Positions 52,800 through 61,753 of a stretch of DNA of 64,000 nucleotides are shown one piece after another. The notes under the pieces are model-generated. The model worked only from the letters and a program-made list of their open reading frames with translations. It did not search any database and was not told the DNA's origin. This DNA comes from Paracoccaceae bacterium. GTDB lineage: Bacteria; Pseudomonadota; Alphaproteobacteria; Rhodobacterales; Rhodobacteraceae. The position numbers and the translations under genes were made by a program. Where the stretch lies: positions 56,606 to 120,605 of the forward strand of contig JAHDIS010000002.1 in assembly GCA_020630695.1 (NCBI GenBank), in the 5' to 3' direction. Each line of letters begins with the position of its first letter. Within the stretch, counting starts at the first letter, position 1.

Positions 52800-54234
52800 G
52801 ACGGGACGCCACCGTTTTCAATGTCGAGAACCCATAGAGTGCCTCAAAACCCTTCTCGCGGCCATGCCCGGATTTCCCGACCCCGCCGAAAGGCAGTTCC
52901 ACACCGCCTCCGGCTCCGTAGTTGTTGATGAAAACTTGCCCTGAATGCAGCGCACGGGCAAGGCGCATCTGGCGCCCGCCATCGCGAGTCCAGACTGAGG
53001 CCACCAGACCATAGTCGGTTCCATTGGCAATACGGACCGCTTCCTCTTCGGTATCAAACGGAATGATGACCTGCACTGGGCCAAAAATCTCTTCCTGTGC
53101 CAGTGCGTGGTCTGGCGCCACCGGACCATACAATTGCGCCGGAAGAAAATGGCCATCGGGCAAATCAGAACGAATGCTGGCTTCGGCGATCAAAGGCAGG
53201 TCTGCAGCACGTTCCTGATAGGCCTGCACCCGCTGCTTTTGCCGCGCATTGATCAAAGGGCCGATGTCGGGATCATCCATCGCGGCGCCTATGCGTTTGG
53301 CTTTGTAGGCCTCTGCCATGCGGGACATGACGGCATCAAGTACGCCGCGCTGAACGAGGATACGCGAAGACGCAGAGCAAGTCTGACCCGCGTTCTGCAG
53401 GCCAGCGTTGACCAGAAAATGCAGAGCATCATCAAGATCAGCATCCTCAAATACGACTTGCGGGCTTTTGCCGCCCAACTCCAACGTTACCGGAACCACG
53501 TTTTCACCTGCGGCGATCTGCACCGCAGCACCGGTTGCAACCGAGCCGGTAAAACTCAGGTGTTGCACCTTGGGATGGCGGGCCAGCGCGGCCCCCGCTT
53601 CGGCGCCGAGCCCCGGCACAACATTCAACGCACCATCCGGAAGCCCAGCCAATTGCGCCAGATGGGCAAACATCAAAGCTGTCAGGCAAGCGTCTTCGGC
53701 TGGTTTCAAAACACAAGCGTTGCCCATCGCAAGCGCCGCGCCGACAGAGCGGCCGATAATCTGCATGGGATAGTTCCAAGGCACGATATGCCCCGTCACA
53801 CCATGCGGTTCGCGCAGCGTGTAAACCGTGTACCCGTCAAGATAAGGAATGGTCTGGCCATGAACCTTATCGGCCGCACCGCCGTAGAACTCACAGTATC
53901 GCGCCAAGGCAACCGCATCTGCACGGGCTTGGGTCACTGGCTTGCCGACATCCAACGCTTCGAGTTCGGTCAGCAGTTCAACGTTTTCCAGCACCAACTG
54001 GCCCAGCCGGGTCAGAAGGCGCCCGCGTTCCAAGGCTGTGCTACGGCCCCAAGCACCTTCCAAGGCGGCCTGCGCTGCATTTACCGCGTCATTCACATCG
54101 TCTTCGGTGGCCCGCGCGATATCGCACAGCGTTTCACCGGTCGATGGGTTCCCCAATGCCAGTGTTTGCGCCGTTTTGCGCCACTGACCAGCGATCAATA
54201 TCTGCGACGGATCAATTGGGATTTGAGGAAGCAT
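52792..54234 (-). CDS. NAD(P)-dependent aldehyde dehydrogenase
   Basis: A 480-residue aldehyde dehydrogenase. HIVPWNYPMQIIGRSVG and KPAED form the NAD site; the base is Glu in LELGGKSPQ and the nucleophile Cys in GQTCSASSR. The C-terminal VELPFGGVGKSGHGREKG is typical of betaine/gamma-aminobutyraldehyde-type enzymes. It begins 23 bases inside the end of the ABC ATPase gene, so import and oxidation are likely linked, for instance for an amine or amino-aldehyde derived from an imported compound. Confidence 0.92.
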   Translation of the reverse strand: MLPQIPIDPSQILIAGQWRKTAQTLALGNPSTGETLCDIARATEDDVNDAVNAAQAALEGAWGRSTALERGRLLTRLGQLVLENVELLTELEALDVGKPVTQARADAVALARYCEFYGGAADKVHGQTIPYLDGYTVYTLREPHGVTGHIVPWNYPMQIIGRSVGAALAMGNACVLKPAEDACLTALMFAHLAQLAGLPDGALNVVPGLGAEAGAALARHPKVQHLSFTGSVATGAAVQIAAGENVVPVTLELGGKSPQVVFEDADLDDALHFLVNAGLQNAGQTCSASSRILVQRGVLDAVMSRMAEAYKAKRIGAAMDDPDIGPLINARQKQRVQAYQERAADLPLIAEASIRSDLPDGHFLPAQLYGPVAPDHALAQEEIFGPVQVIIPFDTEEEAVRIANGTDYGLVASVWTRDGGRQMRLARALHSGQVFINNYGAGGGVELPFGGVGKSGHGREKGFEALYGFSTLKTVASRHG

Positions 54235-55852
54235 CGCGATCTCCTTTTGAGGTGGGATCATAGTTCGGCATCTGCGGCGCCGCCGCAATCAAACTCTGTG
54301 TATAGGGGTGGGCCGGATTCTCAAATATCTGTTCGGTTTCACCCTGCTCAACGATTTCTCCGGCCTGCATGACAAGAACGCGATCGGTGATGCTGCGCAC
54401 AACAGACAGGTCATGGCTGATAAACAGATACGTCAGCCCATAGTCGCGGCTCAACTGTGCCATCAGATCCAGAATCTGAGCACGGACACGCACATCCAAG
54501 GCGGAAACCGCTTCGTCAAACACGATGATTTCAGGCTTGATAATCAAAGCGCGCGCAATGGCGATCCGTTGACGCTGACCGCCGGAAAACGCGTGTATGT
54601 ACTTGTCCGCATCTGTTGCATTCAAACCGACAGCTTCAAGGGCCTCGGCAACAGCGCGCTCTCGCTCAGCCCCGTTTGGTGGACTGTCCAGCAGGTAGAA
54701 TGGCTCAGTAATCAGCCGCTCAACCCGGTGTCTGGGGTTAAAGCTGCCGTAAGGATCCTGAAACACGACCTGAATTTTGCGCCGCACGGACAAATCCGGG
54801 TGTCCCTGCGAGAAAACGGGCTGACCGTCCAAGGTAATCGTGCCTTCCTGAACCGGCTCCAACCCCAGAATGGCACGTGTGAGTGTTGACTTGCCGCAAC
54901 CGCTTTCTCCGACCAGACCAACCCGCTCGCCGCGGTTGATGTCAAAACTAACGGATTTAACCGCACGAAACATCCGCTTTGGGGTAAACAGGCCCGTGCG
55001 GCGCACAGGATAATCGCGGCTGACCCCATGCACGCTCAGAAGCGTTTCATCGGTGTCGACCTCGGCCAAATCAGCCTTGTGGGTCGAAGCTTCAAACAGG
55101 GCCCGCGTATAGGGATGGCGCATTTCGGAAAAGAGCGTCCGGGTTGGGCCCTGCTCAACGATCTCTCCGTTATTCATGACTGCGATGCGATCAGCCATGT
55201 CTGAAACCACTGCCAGATCATGTGTGATCATCATCAACGCCATGCCGTCTTCGCGGACCAACTTTTGCAAAAGATCAAGGATTTGCGCCTGCGTGGTCAC
55301 GTCCAATGCGGTGGTCGGCTCATCCGCAATCAGCAAAGCAGGACGCAAGGCAATGGCCATGGCAATCACGACACGCTGGCGTTGCCCACCCGACAGTTCA
55401 TGTGGATACCGCCCCAGCGGAACCGCATCCGGGGGCAGACCAACACGGGTCAGAACCTCAGCAGCCCTCTGTTCCGCTTTGTTTTGAGGCATCGCCGTAT
55501 GGATCCGGATGGTTTCCGTAACCTGACGGCCAATGGTCTGCACCGGGTTCAGCGCGGTCATCGGCTCCTGAAAAATCATACCGATTTGTTCGCCTCTGAT
55601 CTCACACAGACGTTTTTCGCTTTGGCCCAGCAACGGCTCGCCCGACAAAGCGATGCCGCCTCGCGCACTTGCGATCTGCGGCAATAGCCCCATGGTCGCA
55701 AAGGCCGTCATCGACTTGCCCGAGCCGGATTCACCGGTCAGGGCAACAATCTCACCTGCGCCTATCGAAAGCGATACATCCCGCAGGATGTGCTTGCCCC
55801 GGATCTCAACGGACAGGTTCGAAATTTCCAGCAATGCAGGCGCTTGGGTCAT
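54212..55852 (-). CDS. Peptide/nickel-type ABC transporter ATPase, two fused domains (DppD-DppF-like)
   Basis: A 546-residue protein with two complete ABC domains. Domain 1 (about 1-255) has Walker A GESGSGKS, signature LSGGQRQRV and LLIADEPTTALD. Domain 2 (about 275-546) has GESGCGKS, FSGGQRQRI and IIVFDEAVSALD; Ala replaces Pro-Thr in the last. This corresponds to DppD plus DppF in a single chain (as in GsiA/YejF). It overlaps the permease gene upstream by four bases. ATG 55852 is chosen; the open frame before it is the antisense-free shadow of the permease gene. No binding-protein gene is nearby. Confidence 0.92.
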   Translation of the reverse strand: MTQAPALLEISNLSVEIRGKHILRDVSLSIGAGEIVALTGESGSGKSMTAFATMGLLPQIASARGGIALSGEPLLGQSEKRLCEIRGEQIGMIFQEPMTALNPVQTIGRQVTETIRIHTAMPQNKAEQRAAEVLTRVGLPPDAVPLGRYPHELSGGQRQRVVIAMAIALRPALLIADEPTTALDVTTQAQILDLLQKLVREDGMALMMITHDLAVVSDMADRIAVMNNGEIVEQGPTRTLFSEMRHPYTRALFEASTHKADLAEVDTDETLLSVHGVSRDYPVRRTGLFTPKRMFRAVKSVSFDINRGERVGLVGESGCGKSTLTRAILGLEPVQEGTITLDGQPVFSQGHPDLSVRRKIQVVFQDPYGSFNPRHRVERLITEPFYLLDSPPNGAERERAVAEALEAVGLNATDADKYIHAFSGGQRQRIAIARALIIKPEIIVFDEAVSALDVRVRAQILDLMAQLSRDYGLTYLFISHDLSVVRSITDRVLVMQAGEIVEQGETEQIFENPAHPYTQSLIAAAPQMPNYDPTSKGDRDASSNPN

Positions 55853-56664
55853 GTGCGAATAACCCTGAGCCTTGGATCCAGATGATCGCGTAGACCATCC
55901 CCAAGCAGGTTGAGGCCCAGAACCATCAGCACGATTGCAAGTCCGGGAATGATCGCAACATGCGGTGCAAGCGCAACCATGGTCTGGGCATCCGCCAGCA
56001 TTCTGCCCCAACTGGGGATCGGTGGCTGCGCGCCCAGCCCCACATAGCTCAGACCAGCTTCGGCCAGAATGCCTAGCGAGAACTGGATCGTACCCTGTAC
56101 GATCAGCAGGTTGGTGACGTTCGGCAATATATGTTCGACACTGATCCGCGCCCGGCCTTTGCCCGCAACCCGTGCCGCAAGAATGAATTCCCGGCTCCAA
56201 TAGGACAGCGCAGCGCCGCGGGTCAGTCGGGCAAAAACCGGGATATTGAAGATCCCAATCGCAATGATCGCATTGATGGCGCCAGCCCCAAAAACGGCGG
56301 TGATCAGAATGGCAATGACAAGACTGGGAAAGGCGAAAATCAGATCGTTCATTCGGCTGATGATTTCGTCGAGCCACCCACCGCGCCAGGCTGCTGCCGC
56401 CAATCCCAATGGCACGCCAAGGCCCATTCCGATCCCAACTGCCACCAATGCAACAGCAATCGATGTGCGCGCGCCCACCATGATCATAGAAAGAATGTCT
56501 CGCCCAAAATGATCCGTTCCCAGGAAATGATCCGCGCTGGGCGGCTTCAGGCGGCCTGCAATATTCATCGCCTGCACGTCACCCGGCGTCCAGAAAAAGC
56601 TGAGAACAGCCCCCAGAACAAACAGGCCGGTCAGCATGCCGCCCAAAATCAGTGTCCTGTTCAT
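55849..56664 (-). CDS. Peptide-type ABC transporter permease (DppC-like)
   Basis: A 271-residue permease with an N-terminal helix, a periplasmic stretch with the family motif HFLGTDHFGRDILSMIMVGA, and five further helices. The EAA loop is REFILAARVAGKGRARISVE. It pairs with the DppB-like permease upstream (four-base overlap). Substrate may be a peptide, opine or other amide. Confidence 0.93.
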   Translation of the reverse strand: MNRTLILGGMLTGLFVLGAVLSFFWTPGDVQAMNIAGRLKPPSADHFLGTDHFGRDILSMIMVGARTSIAVALVAVGIGMGLGVPLGLAAAAWRGGWLDEIISRMNDLIFAFPSLVIAILITAVFGAGAINAIIAIGIFNIPVFARLTRGAALSYWSREFILAARVAGKGRARISVEHILPNVTNLLIVQGTIQFSLGILAEAGLSYVGLGAQPPIPSWGRMLADAQTMVALAPHVAIIPGLAIVLMVLGLNLLGDGLRDHLDPRLRVIRT

Positions 56665-57605
56665 GTGCGCGCCCTCAACCTTGGATCAACGGCGGCATAG
56701 GCCAAGTCCACCATGAAATTCACGATGATCACGGCAAACACCAAAAGCATCACAACCGATTCAACGACGATGAGATCGCGCTGCGTAATCGCTTGAAAAA
56801 TCAATCGTCCCAGACCGGGCAGGAAAAAGACCTGCTCGATAATGATCGCCCCGGCAATCAGGAAGGAAAACTGCAGACCAATGATGGTCAAGACCGGGAT
56901 CAGAGCATTTCTCAACCCGTGCCGCCACAGGGCCTGGCGGCGCGACAACCCCTTGGCCCGGGCGGTTCTGATGAAGTCTTCACCCAAAATGTCGATTAGC
57001 GACGAACGCATAACCCGCGCCAGAATGGCAGCCTGCGGCAGAGCCAGTGCGATTGCGGGCAGGGTCAATGCCTTGATCGCTTCTGCCGGGCTTTCCCAAC
57101 CGGGAAAGCCCCCCGCAGAAAACCAGCGCAGTTTGATGGCGAATAGCAGCACCAGCAGCATGGCAAACCAGAAATTGGGGATCGCAACACCCAGTTGCGT
57201 TGCGCCCATGACGCCGATGTCCGCCGGGCGCCCACGCCGCGACGCTGCGATAATTCCGGCGGGAAAAGCGATCAGCGTCGAAATCATCAGCGCATATATT
57301 GCCAACGGCAGGGATATCCAAAGACGATCTGCAATCATGCCAGATACTTCGGTGCGATAGGTGTATGAGGTTCCGAAATCACCCACGAGCATTCCACCGA
57401 CCCAGTCGAGGTAGCGCTGGAATTTGGGAACGTCCAAACCCAGTTCCGCGCGCAAAGCCGCGATCGTGTCAGGCTGCGCATTGATCCCCAACATAAAGCT
57501 GGCCGGATCACCGGGCGCGATTTCGACAACCACGAAAATCACCACCGAAGCGATCAGCAGGCTCACAGCGAGCGAGGTCAAACGTTTCAAAGCATATCGC
57601 AGCAT
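56661..57605 (-). CDS. Peptide-type ABC transporter permease (DppB-like)
   Basis: A 314-residue permease with six helices. MLRYALKRLTSLAVSLLIAS is the usual first helix; FVVVEIAPGDPASFML and the EAA loop DFIRTARAKGLSRRQALWRH are family-typical. It heads a minus-strand operon of two permeases, a fused ATPase, aldehyde dehydrogenase, a membrane protein and an SDR. ATG 57605 is chosen because the hydrophobic start begins there. Confidence 0.93.
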   Translation of the reverse strand: MLRYALKRLTSLAVSLLIASVVIFVVVEIAPGDPASFMLGINAQPDTIAALRAELGLDVPKFQRYLDWVGGMLVGDFGTSYTYRTEVSGMIADRLWISLPLAIYALMISTLIAFPAGIIAASRRGRPADIGVMGATQLGVAIPNFWFAMLLVLLFAIKLRWFSAGGFPGWESPAEAIKALTLPAIALALPQAAILARVMRSSLIDILGEDFIRTARAKGLSRRQALWRHGLRNALIPVLTIIGLQFSFLIAGAIIIEQVFFLPGLGRLIFQAITQRDLIVVESVVMLLVFAVIIVNFMVDLAYAAVDPRLRART

Positions 57606-57714
57606 GCGGCGCAGGTTAGGGGCGCTTGCGACAGGGGTCCAGCCGCAAAGGACGCGGGCTTGCACCCAATGCGATTTTAAAGAACCATCACGCCACCAAA
57701 GAACAGGAGCGACC

Positions 57715-58722
57715 ATGCAACCCGGGCCTAAAAATCTGATCACCGATATCAAGGGCCTGCGGGTAGGCAACGCGCGGGATCCGCTGCGAAAAACCGGAAC
57801 AACCGTCTTGGTCGGGGATGCACCATTCACGGCTTCGGTTGCAGTTCAGGGCGGCGCACCCGGCACCCGTGAAACAGATCTTCTGGCGCCCGACAAAACT
57901 GCCCCCGGTGTGGACGCTCTGGTCCTGTCAGGTGGCAGCGCCTTCGGGCTTGCCGCGGCTCAGGGAGTCATGGATGCGCTTTACGAGGCAGGTCGAGGAT
58001 TTCCTGTGCTCAGCGCGCGCGTGCCCTTGGTGCCCGCCGCTATCCTGTTCGATCTGCTCAATGGAGGGGACAAGGACTGGCAGGAAAACCCATACCCCGC
58101 CCTGGGCCGCGCTGCGCTTGCTGAGGCGGACACAGATTTCGAACTGGGAACGCAAGGCGCTGGCAGCGGAGCGCAAACCGCGATGCACAAAGGTGGGCTC
58201 GGATCGGCCTCTTTGGTCTTGGAAGACGGTATCACCGTGGGTGCGCTGGTTGCAGTTAACCCACTGGGCAGCGTTACGACACCCAGCGGCCGACATTTCT
58301 GGGCATCGCATAGCGAATTCGGAAAGGAATTCGGAGGCTTGGGCCCTGACCCTGCACCGGGTTTCCAACCCTTGCCCGACAGTCGCAAGCTTCAGGCCAT
58401 GGCCAAGGTCGGCAACACCACGATTGCGGCGGTTGCAACCGATGCCAAACTGTCAAAAGCACAATGCCACAGGATGGCCGTCGCAGCACATGATGGCATG
58501 GCACGCGCAATCCAGCCCTCGCACACGCCTATGGATGGTGATTTGGTTTTCGCCGCTGCAACGGGTGAAAAAGACCTCGCGATGCCTGATCTTCAACTCA
58601 GCCAGATTGGCCATGCCGCCTCTGTTTGCCTTGCGCGTGCAATCGCAAGGGCCGTCTGGCATGCGCAACCGGAACAAAGCGATACCTTGCCCACACTCCG
58701 CGAGGAACTGGGCCTGATGTAA
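57715..58722 (+). CDS. P1-family (DmpA-type) self-cleaving aminopeptidase
   Basis: A 335-residue peptidase of the DmpA/BapA type. These N-terminal nucleophile-like enzymes cut themselves between Asn and Ser/Thr; here the site is VGNTTIAAVATDA (Asn234/Thr235). LVLSGGSAFGLAAAQGVMDA and GALVAVNPLGS are typical. Substrates include D- or beta-amino-acyl peptides. It diverges from the peptide-type ABC operon across 109 bases, so the peptidase may act on the imported compound. ATG 57715 has AGGAG upstream; earlier in-frame starts lie in the ABC leader. Confidence 0.92.
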   Translation: MQPGPKNLITDIKGLRVGNARDPLRKTGTTVLVGDAPFTASVAVQGGAPGTRETDLLAPDKTAPGVDALVLSGGSAFGLAAAQGVMDALYEAGRGFPVLSARVPLVPAAILFDLLNGGDKDWQENPYPALGRAALAEADTDFELGTQGAGSGAQTAMHKGGLGSASLVLEDGITVGALVAVNPLGSVTTPSGRHFWASHSEFGKEFGGLGPDPAPGFQPLPDSRKLQAMAKVGNTTIAAVATDAKLSKAQCHRMAVAAHDGMARAIQPSHTPMDGDLVFAAATGEKDLAMPDLQLSQIGHAASVCLARAIARAVWHAQPEQSDTLPTLREELGLM

Positions 58723-58748
58723 CCAGCGGCGCCATTGGCGCGGTTCAT

Positions 58749-59537
58749 TCAGCGCAGTTTAGGCGGCTTGTCAGGGTTCGTTCCCGGAGCGACCCGTTCC
58801 GCGCGGACGCTGACCTGTGGCTGTGGTAAATCAAATCGCAGCGCAACCCCGGCCAATTGCGCGGCCAGCGGGTCACTGTCCCGCAGAAACGCGACGTCCA
58901 AAGCCCCGGCGTCCAAACCGGAAAAAACCAGCGCCTCATTGATTGCACGGACCAAGTGATCCTGCGCCCCATCCGGGGCACCCGTGATACCAAGCAAATG
59001 GCCTTTGGCACCGCCTTCGTATGTCACTTCAGCCAGGTATGCTTTCCGAGCCAGCCCCTCGGCGGCCGCCAATTTGGCATCCAGTGACGTCAAAAGTGCC
59101 TCTGGCAGAGATCGGGGCGCGGCCAGTGTTTCGACCTTGGCTTCCGACTCTGTCGGCGCTGCAGACAAGGTCTGCATCAGCCAGCCCAGCGCTTCATCTG
59201 GCAAAAGGATTGCCGATGGGGCCACTTCGAGATTGAGGGCAAGACCAATCCCCTGCCCCGACAACATCTGCGCCAAGGCACGCCCGGACAGCGCAGCATA
59301 GGGTACCGGTTTTCCAGCAAAAGCGGACAGGCGTTCTTCAAGATCGAAGGCCAGCACAAACCGTGCATCCTGCACATCGAAGATTTCAGGCGAAACTGAA
59401 TCGCCCTGCGGCTCTTCGGCCAGCATCAAGAACAACTCAGCTGCGGCCAATGCATCGTAGAACCGCAAGCGCAGCGTATCATTCGTTGGATCCGCCTCCA
59501 TTGCAGCATGCGCGCGATCCAAGGGCGTTTCAGTCAT
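58749..59537 (-). CDS. SseB-like protein
   Basis: A 262-residue acidic protein with an SseB-type N-terminal domain (TNDTLRLRFYDALAAAELFL, later VPYAALSGRALAQML) and a C-terminal part (from about 145) rich in Ala/Leu/Glu that resembles the SseB C-terminal domain. Function is unclear; SseB proteins have been linked to sulfurtransferase metabolism only loosely. Its start overlaps the glycosylase gene by eight bases, and its 3' end faces the P1 peptidase gene 26 bases away. Confidence 0.8.
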   Translation of the reverse strand: MTETPLDRAHAAMEADPTNDTLRLRFYDALAAAELFLMLAEEPQGDSVSPEIFDVQDARFVLAFDLEERLSAFAGKPVPYAALSGRALAQMLSGQGIGLALNLEVAPSAILLPDEALGWLMQTLSAAPTESEAKVETLAAPRSLPEALLTSLDAKLAAAEGLARKAYLAEVTYEGGAKGHLLGITGAPDGAQDHLVRAINEALVFSGLDAGALDVAFLRDSDPLAAQLAGVALRFDLPQPQVSVRAERVAPGTNPDKPPKLR

Positions 59538-60126
59538 TTAAGGCCTCACTGACACGGGTTCGCAGAACGGGCAGCAAATCTGACTCGAACCACGGGTTGC
59601 GTTTGATCCAACCGGTATTGCGCCAGGACGGATGCGGCAAGGGCAAGATCGTCGGCAAATGGTCACGCCATGCGGCAACGGTTTCGGTAACACCAGTCTT
59701 TGTCTTTAAATGATAGCGATGGGCATAGCCGCCGATCACAAGCATCAAGTCAGCAGCATCCAAGGCATCAAAGACGCTGTCGTGCCATGTCTTGCGGCAA
59801 AGTGCAGGCGGCGGAAGATCGGAACCAGCATCGTCGTAGCCCGGAAAACAAAACGCCATCGGTACGATGGCAATGCGAGAACGATCGTAAAATGTATCCG
59901 CATCAATACCCATCCACGCCCGCAGTCTGTCACCCGACGGGTCGTCAAAAGGCCTGCCGCTTTTGTGCACGCGCATCCCCGGCGCCTGTCCCGCGATAAT
60001 GATGCGCGCCCCGCGCTCAAACCAAACCACCGGGCGCGGTACATGGGTGGTCGCCGTTTCAGCAAAGCGGTCCGCGCACAGACGGCACTGCGCAATATCT
60101 GTAGCGAGTTTTCCAAAGGCGTCCAT
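59530..60126 (-). CDS. Uracil-DNA glycosylase family protein
   Basis: A 198-residue protein of the iron-sulfur-type UDG superfamily. The motif IIIAGQAPGMRVHKSG carries the family GQAPG element, and LPHPSWRN supplies the catalytic-loop His. Cys14 and Cys17 (QCRLC) could be two cluster ligands. It likely removes uracil or damaged bases from DNA, though some members act on other substrates. ATG 60126 is preferred; an in-frame Met six codons earlier is possible. First gene of a two-gene minus-strand operon with the SseB-like gene. Confidence 0.85.
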   Translation of the reverse strand: MDAFGKLATDIAQCRLCADRFAETATTHVPRPVVWFERGARIIIAGQAPGMRVHKSGRPFDDPSGDRLRAWMGIDADTFYDRSRIAIVPMAFCFPGYDDAGSDLPPPALCRKTWHDSVFDALDAADLMLVIGGYAHRYHLKTKTGVTETVAAWRDHLPTILPLPHPSWRNTGWIKRNPWFESDLLPVLRTRVSEALND

Positions 60127-60172
60127 CAAAGGCAAAATACGCAATCCGCGAACACGTACAATTCACATGTTC

Positions 60173-60232
60173 ATTTCGAACATTATCGAAATAACAGTTG
60201 CGGATCATCATTATTTCGATAATTCTAGAAAT
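60173..60232. promoter_or_regulatory. Two ArsR-type operator sites
   Basis: Site 1 is a perfect inverted repeat ATTTCGA-N6-TCGAAAT (60173-60192). Site 2 is ATTTCGA-N6-TAGAAAT (60213-60232), ending at the arsR start codon. Their centres are 40 bases apart, about four helical turns, fitting cooperative binding of the ArsR dimer encoded just downstream. Confidence 0.8.
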
Positions 60233-60568
60233 ATGAAAAAGATGATTCCCACAGACCAGACTTTTGCCGTTGCCGCCGCCAAGTTTGCAGCCCTCGGATC
60301 CGAGCAACGATTGGCGGTGCTCAATACTCTGGTGCGCGCCGGCAATGATGGCCTGCGCATCGGCACACTTGGCGAACGATGCGGCATCACAGGTTCCACC
60401 CTGACTCATCATCTGAAAATCCTGACCGCCGCAGGGCTGGTCAGACAAAACCGCGACGGACGCAGCATCATTTGCGCCGCCGCTGACTACAGCGAAGTCG
60501 CCTCGTTGTCAGAGTTTCTGCTGAACGAATGCTGTGCCGACTGCGTCGAAGGACATGACCATGGCTGA
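60233..60568 (+). CDS. ArsR-family metal-responsive regulator
   Basis: A 111-residue winged-helix ArsR repressor. FAALGSEQRLAVLNTLVRAG leads to the recognition helix region CGITGSTLTHHLKILTAAGL and the wing RQNRDGRSIIC. Cysteines at the C-terminal end (LLNECCADC, with EGHDHG) form a likely metal site, different from the classical ELCVCDL site. It overlaps the efflux gene by eight bases, so it surely controls it. Two operator palindromes lie in its promoter. Confidence 0.92.
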   Translation: MKKMIPTDQTFAVAAAKFAALGSEQRLAVLNTLVRAGNDGLRIGTLGERCGITGSTLTHHLKILTAAGLVRQNRDGRSIICAAADYSEVASLSEFLLNECCADCVEGHDHG

Positions 60569-61581
60569 AACATCTCAAACGCCGAACCGCAAATTCCCCA
60601 AGATTTCCAAAGCCTGGGGCGCGACCGGTCTTATCCTTTTGGTCGTGGCCGTATTGGACACACCGCAATTCCTGCCGACTGTGGAGTTCACTCTGGGCGC
60701 ATTGGCAGGAACGGCCCCTTTCATTCTGTTTGCCGTGCTCGCAGTCGCCTATTTAAAGGCCACGGGTGCGGAAACCCTGCTGGCCAAAGCCTTTGAAGGC
60801 CGCGAGGTCAGAATGATCATCCTCGCCGCAATGCTGGGCGGGCTCTCTCCGTTTTGTTCCTGCGAAGTCATCCCCTTCAGCGCTTTTGGCCGTTGGTGCG
60901 CCGCTGAGCGCGGTTATGGCGTTCTGGTTGGCATCACCTTTGATGGACCCGGCGATGTTCCTGATCACAGCCGGGACATTGGGTTGGGAATTTGCACTGG
61001 CCAAGACCTTTGCTGCGGTCGGCGTCGGACTGCTGGGCGGCTTTGCCACAAAGACCTTTGCAACCTCGCCGGTCTTTGCCGATCCCCTGCGCGCACGCCC
61101 ACAGATCGGTGGTTGCTGCGGTGTCAGCAAACCATTTCAGGGCAAACCAGCCTGGGCATTCTGGAACCATGCAGACCGCCGGCAGACGTTTCTGGATACC
61201 GGGCTTGAGAATGCGCTGTTTTTGCTCAAATGGCTGACACTGGCCTATGTAATCGAAGCGGTCATGATCCACTATGTACCGGCCAGCCTAGTGGCCAGTT
61301 TTCTTGGGGGTACAGGATTGTATCCGATCATCATGGGCGCCTTGGTCGGCGCGCCTGCTTACCTTAACGGATACGCGGCAGTCCCCCTTGTGCATGCCTT
61401 GCTGGAACAAGGCATGGCACCGGGCGCCGCCATGAGCTTTGTCATTGCCGGGGGCGTCAGCTGCATTCCTGCCGCTATTGCGGTCTGGGCCTTGGTCAAG
61501 CCACGCGTTTTTGCTGCATACCTCGGATACGCCTTGGTCGGAGCGATCATCGCAGGCCTGGGTTGGGCGTTGATCGCCTAG
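60561..61581 (+). pseudogene. Permease of the SO_0444/YraQ type (Cu/Zn efflux), frameshifted
   Basis: Two frames together encode one permease of about 339 residues (DUF318/COG0701; SO_0444-type metal efflux proteins often follow ArsR). Frame one starts MAETSQTPNRKFPKISKAWG and runs to GGLSPFCSCEVIPF. The expected continuation ALLAVGAPLSAVMAFWLASP is in another frame beginning near 60880. The second frame includes the metal-type GGCCG and runs to 61581. The break lies at TTCAGCGCTTTTGG (about 60876-60889). A lost GC dinucleotide in a GCGC run would explain it. Otherwise the sequence looks intact, so a recent mutation, a sequencing error or a recoding site are all possible. Confidence 0.85.
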
Positions 61582-61753
61582 TCGGGATTACCAAGAGCTT
61601 CAGCCGATGCGGGATTGTTGCCAGTTCATGGCAATTCACGGGCGGTTTCGTTGTTTTTGTTTCCACAAAGGGCCATAATAAAGTCAGAATTGGCTCTTAG
61701 ATCAGAGCCTGAGCCCGCACCACATCACACGACGGGCAGCCCGGGGCAAAGCA

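Noticed and set aside
55853..56377. Extension of the double ATPase gene by 175 codons
   Set aside because: It overlaps the DppC-like permease in another frame on the same strand and has no ABC motif; MTQAPALLEISNLSVEIRG at 55852 is the start.
58723..58748. GCGCC-ATT-GGCGC hairpin as a terminator between convergent genes
   Set aside because: Only five base pairs and no T run; too weak to call.
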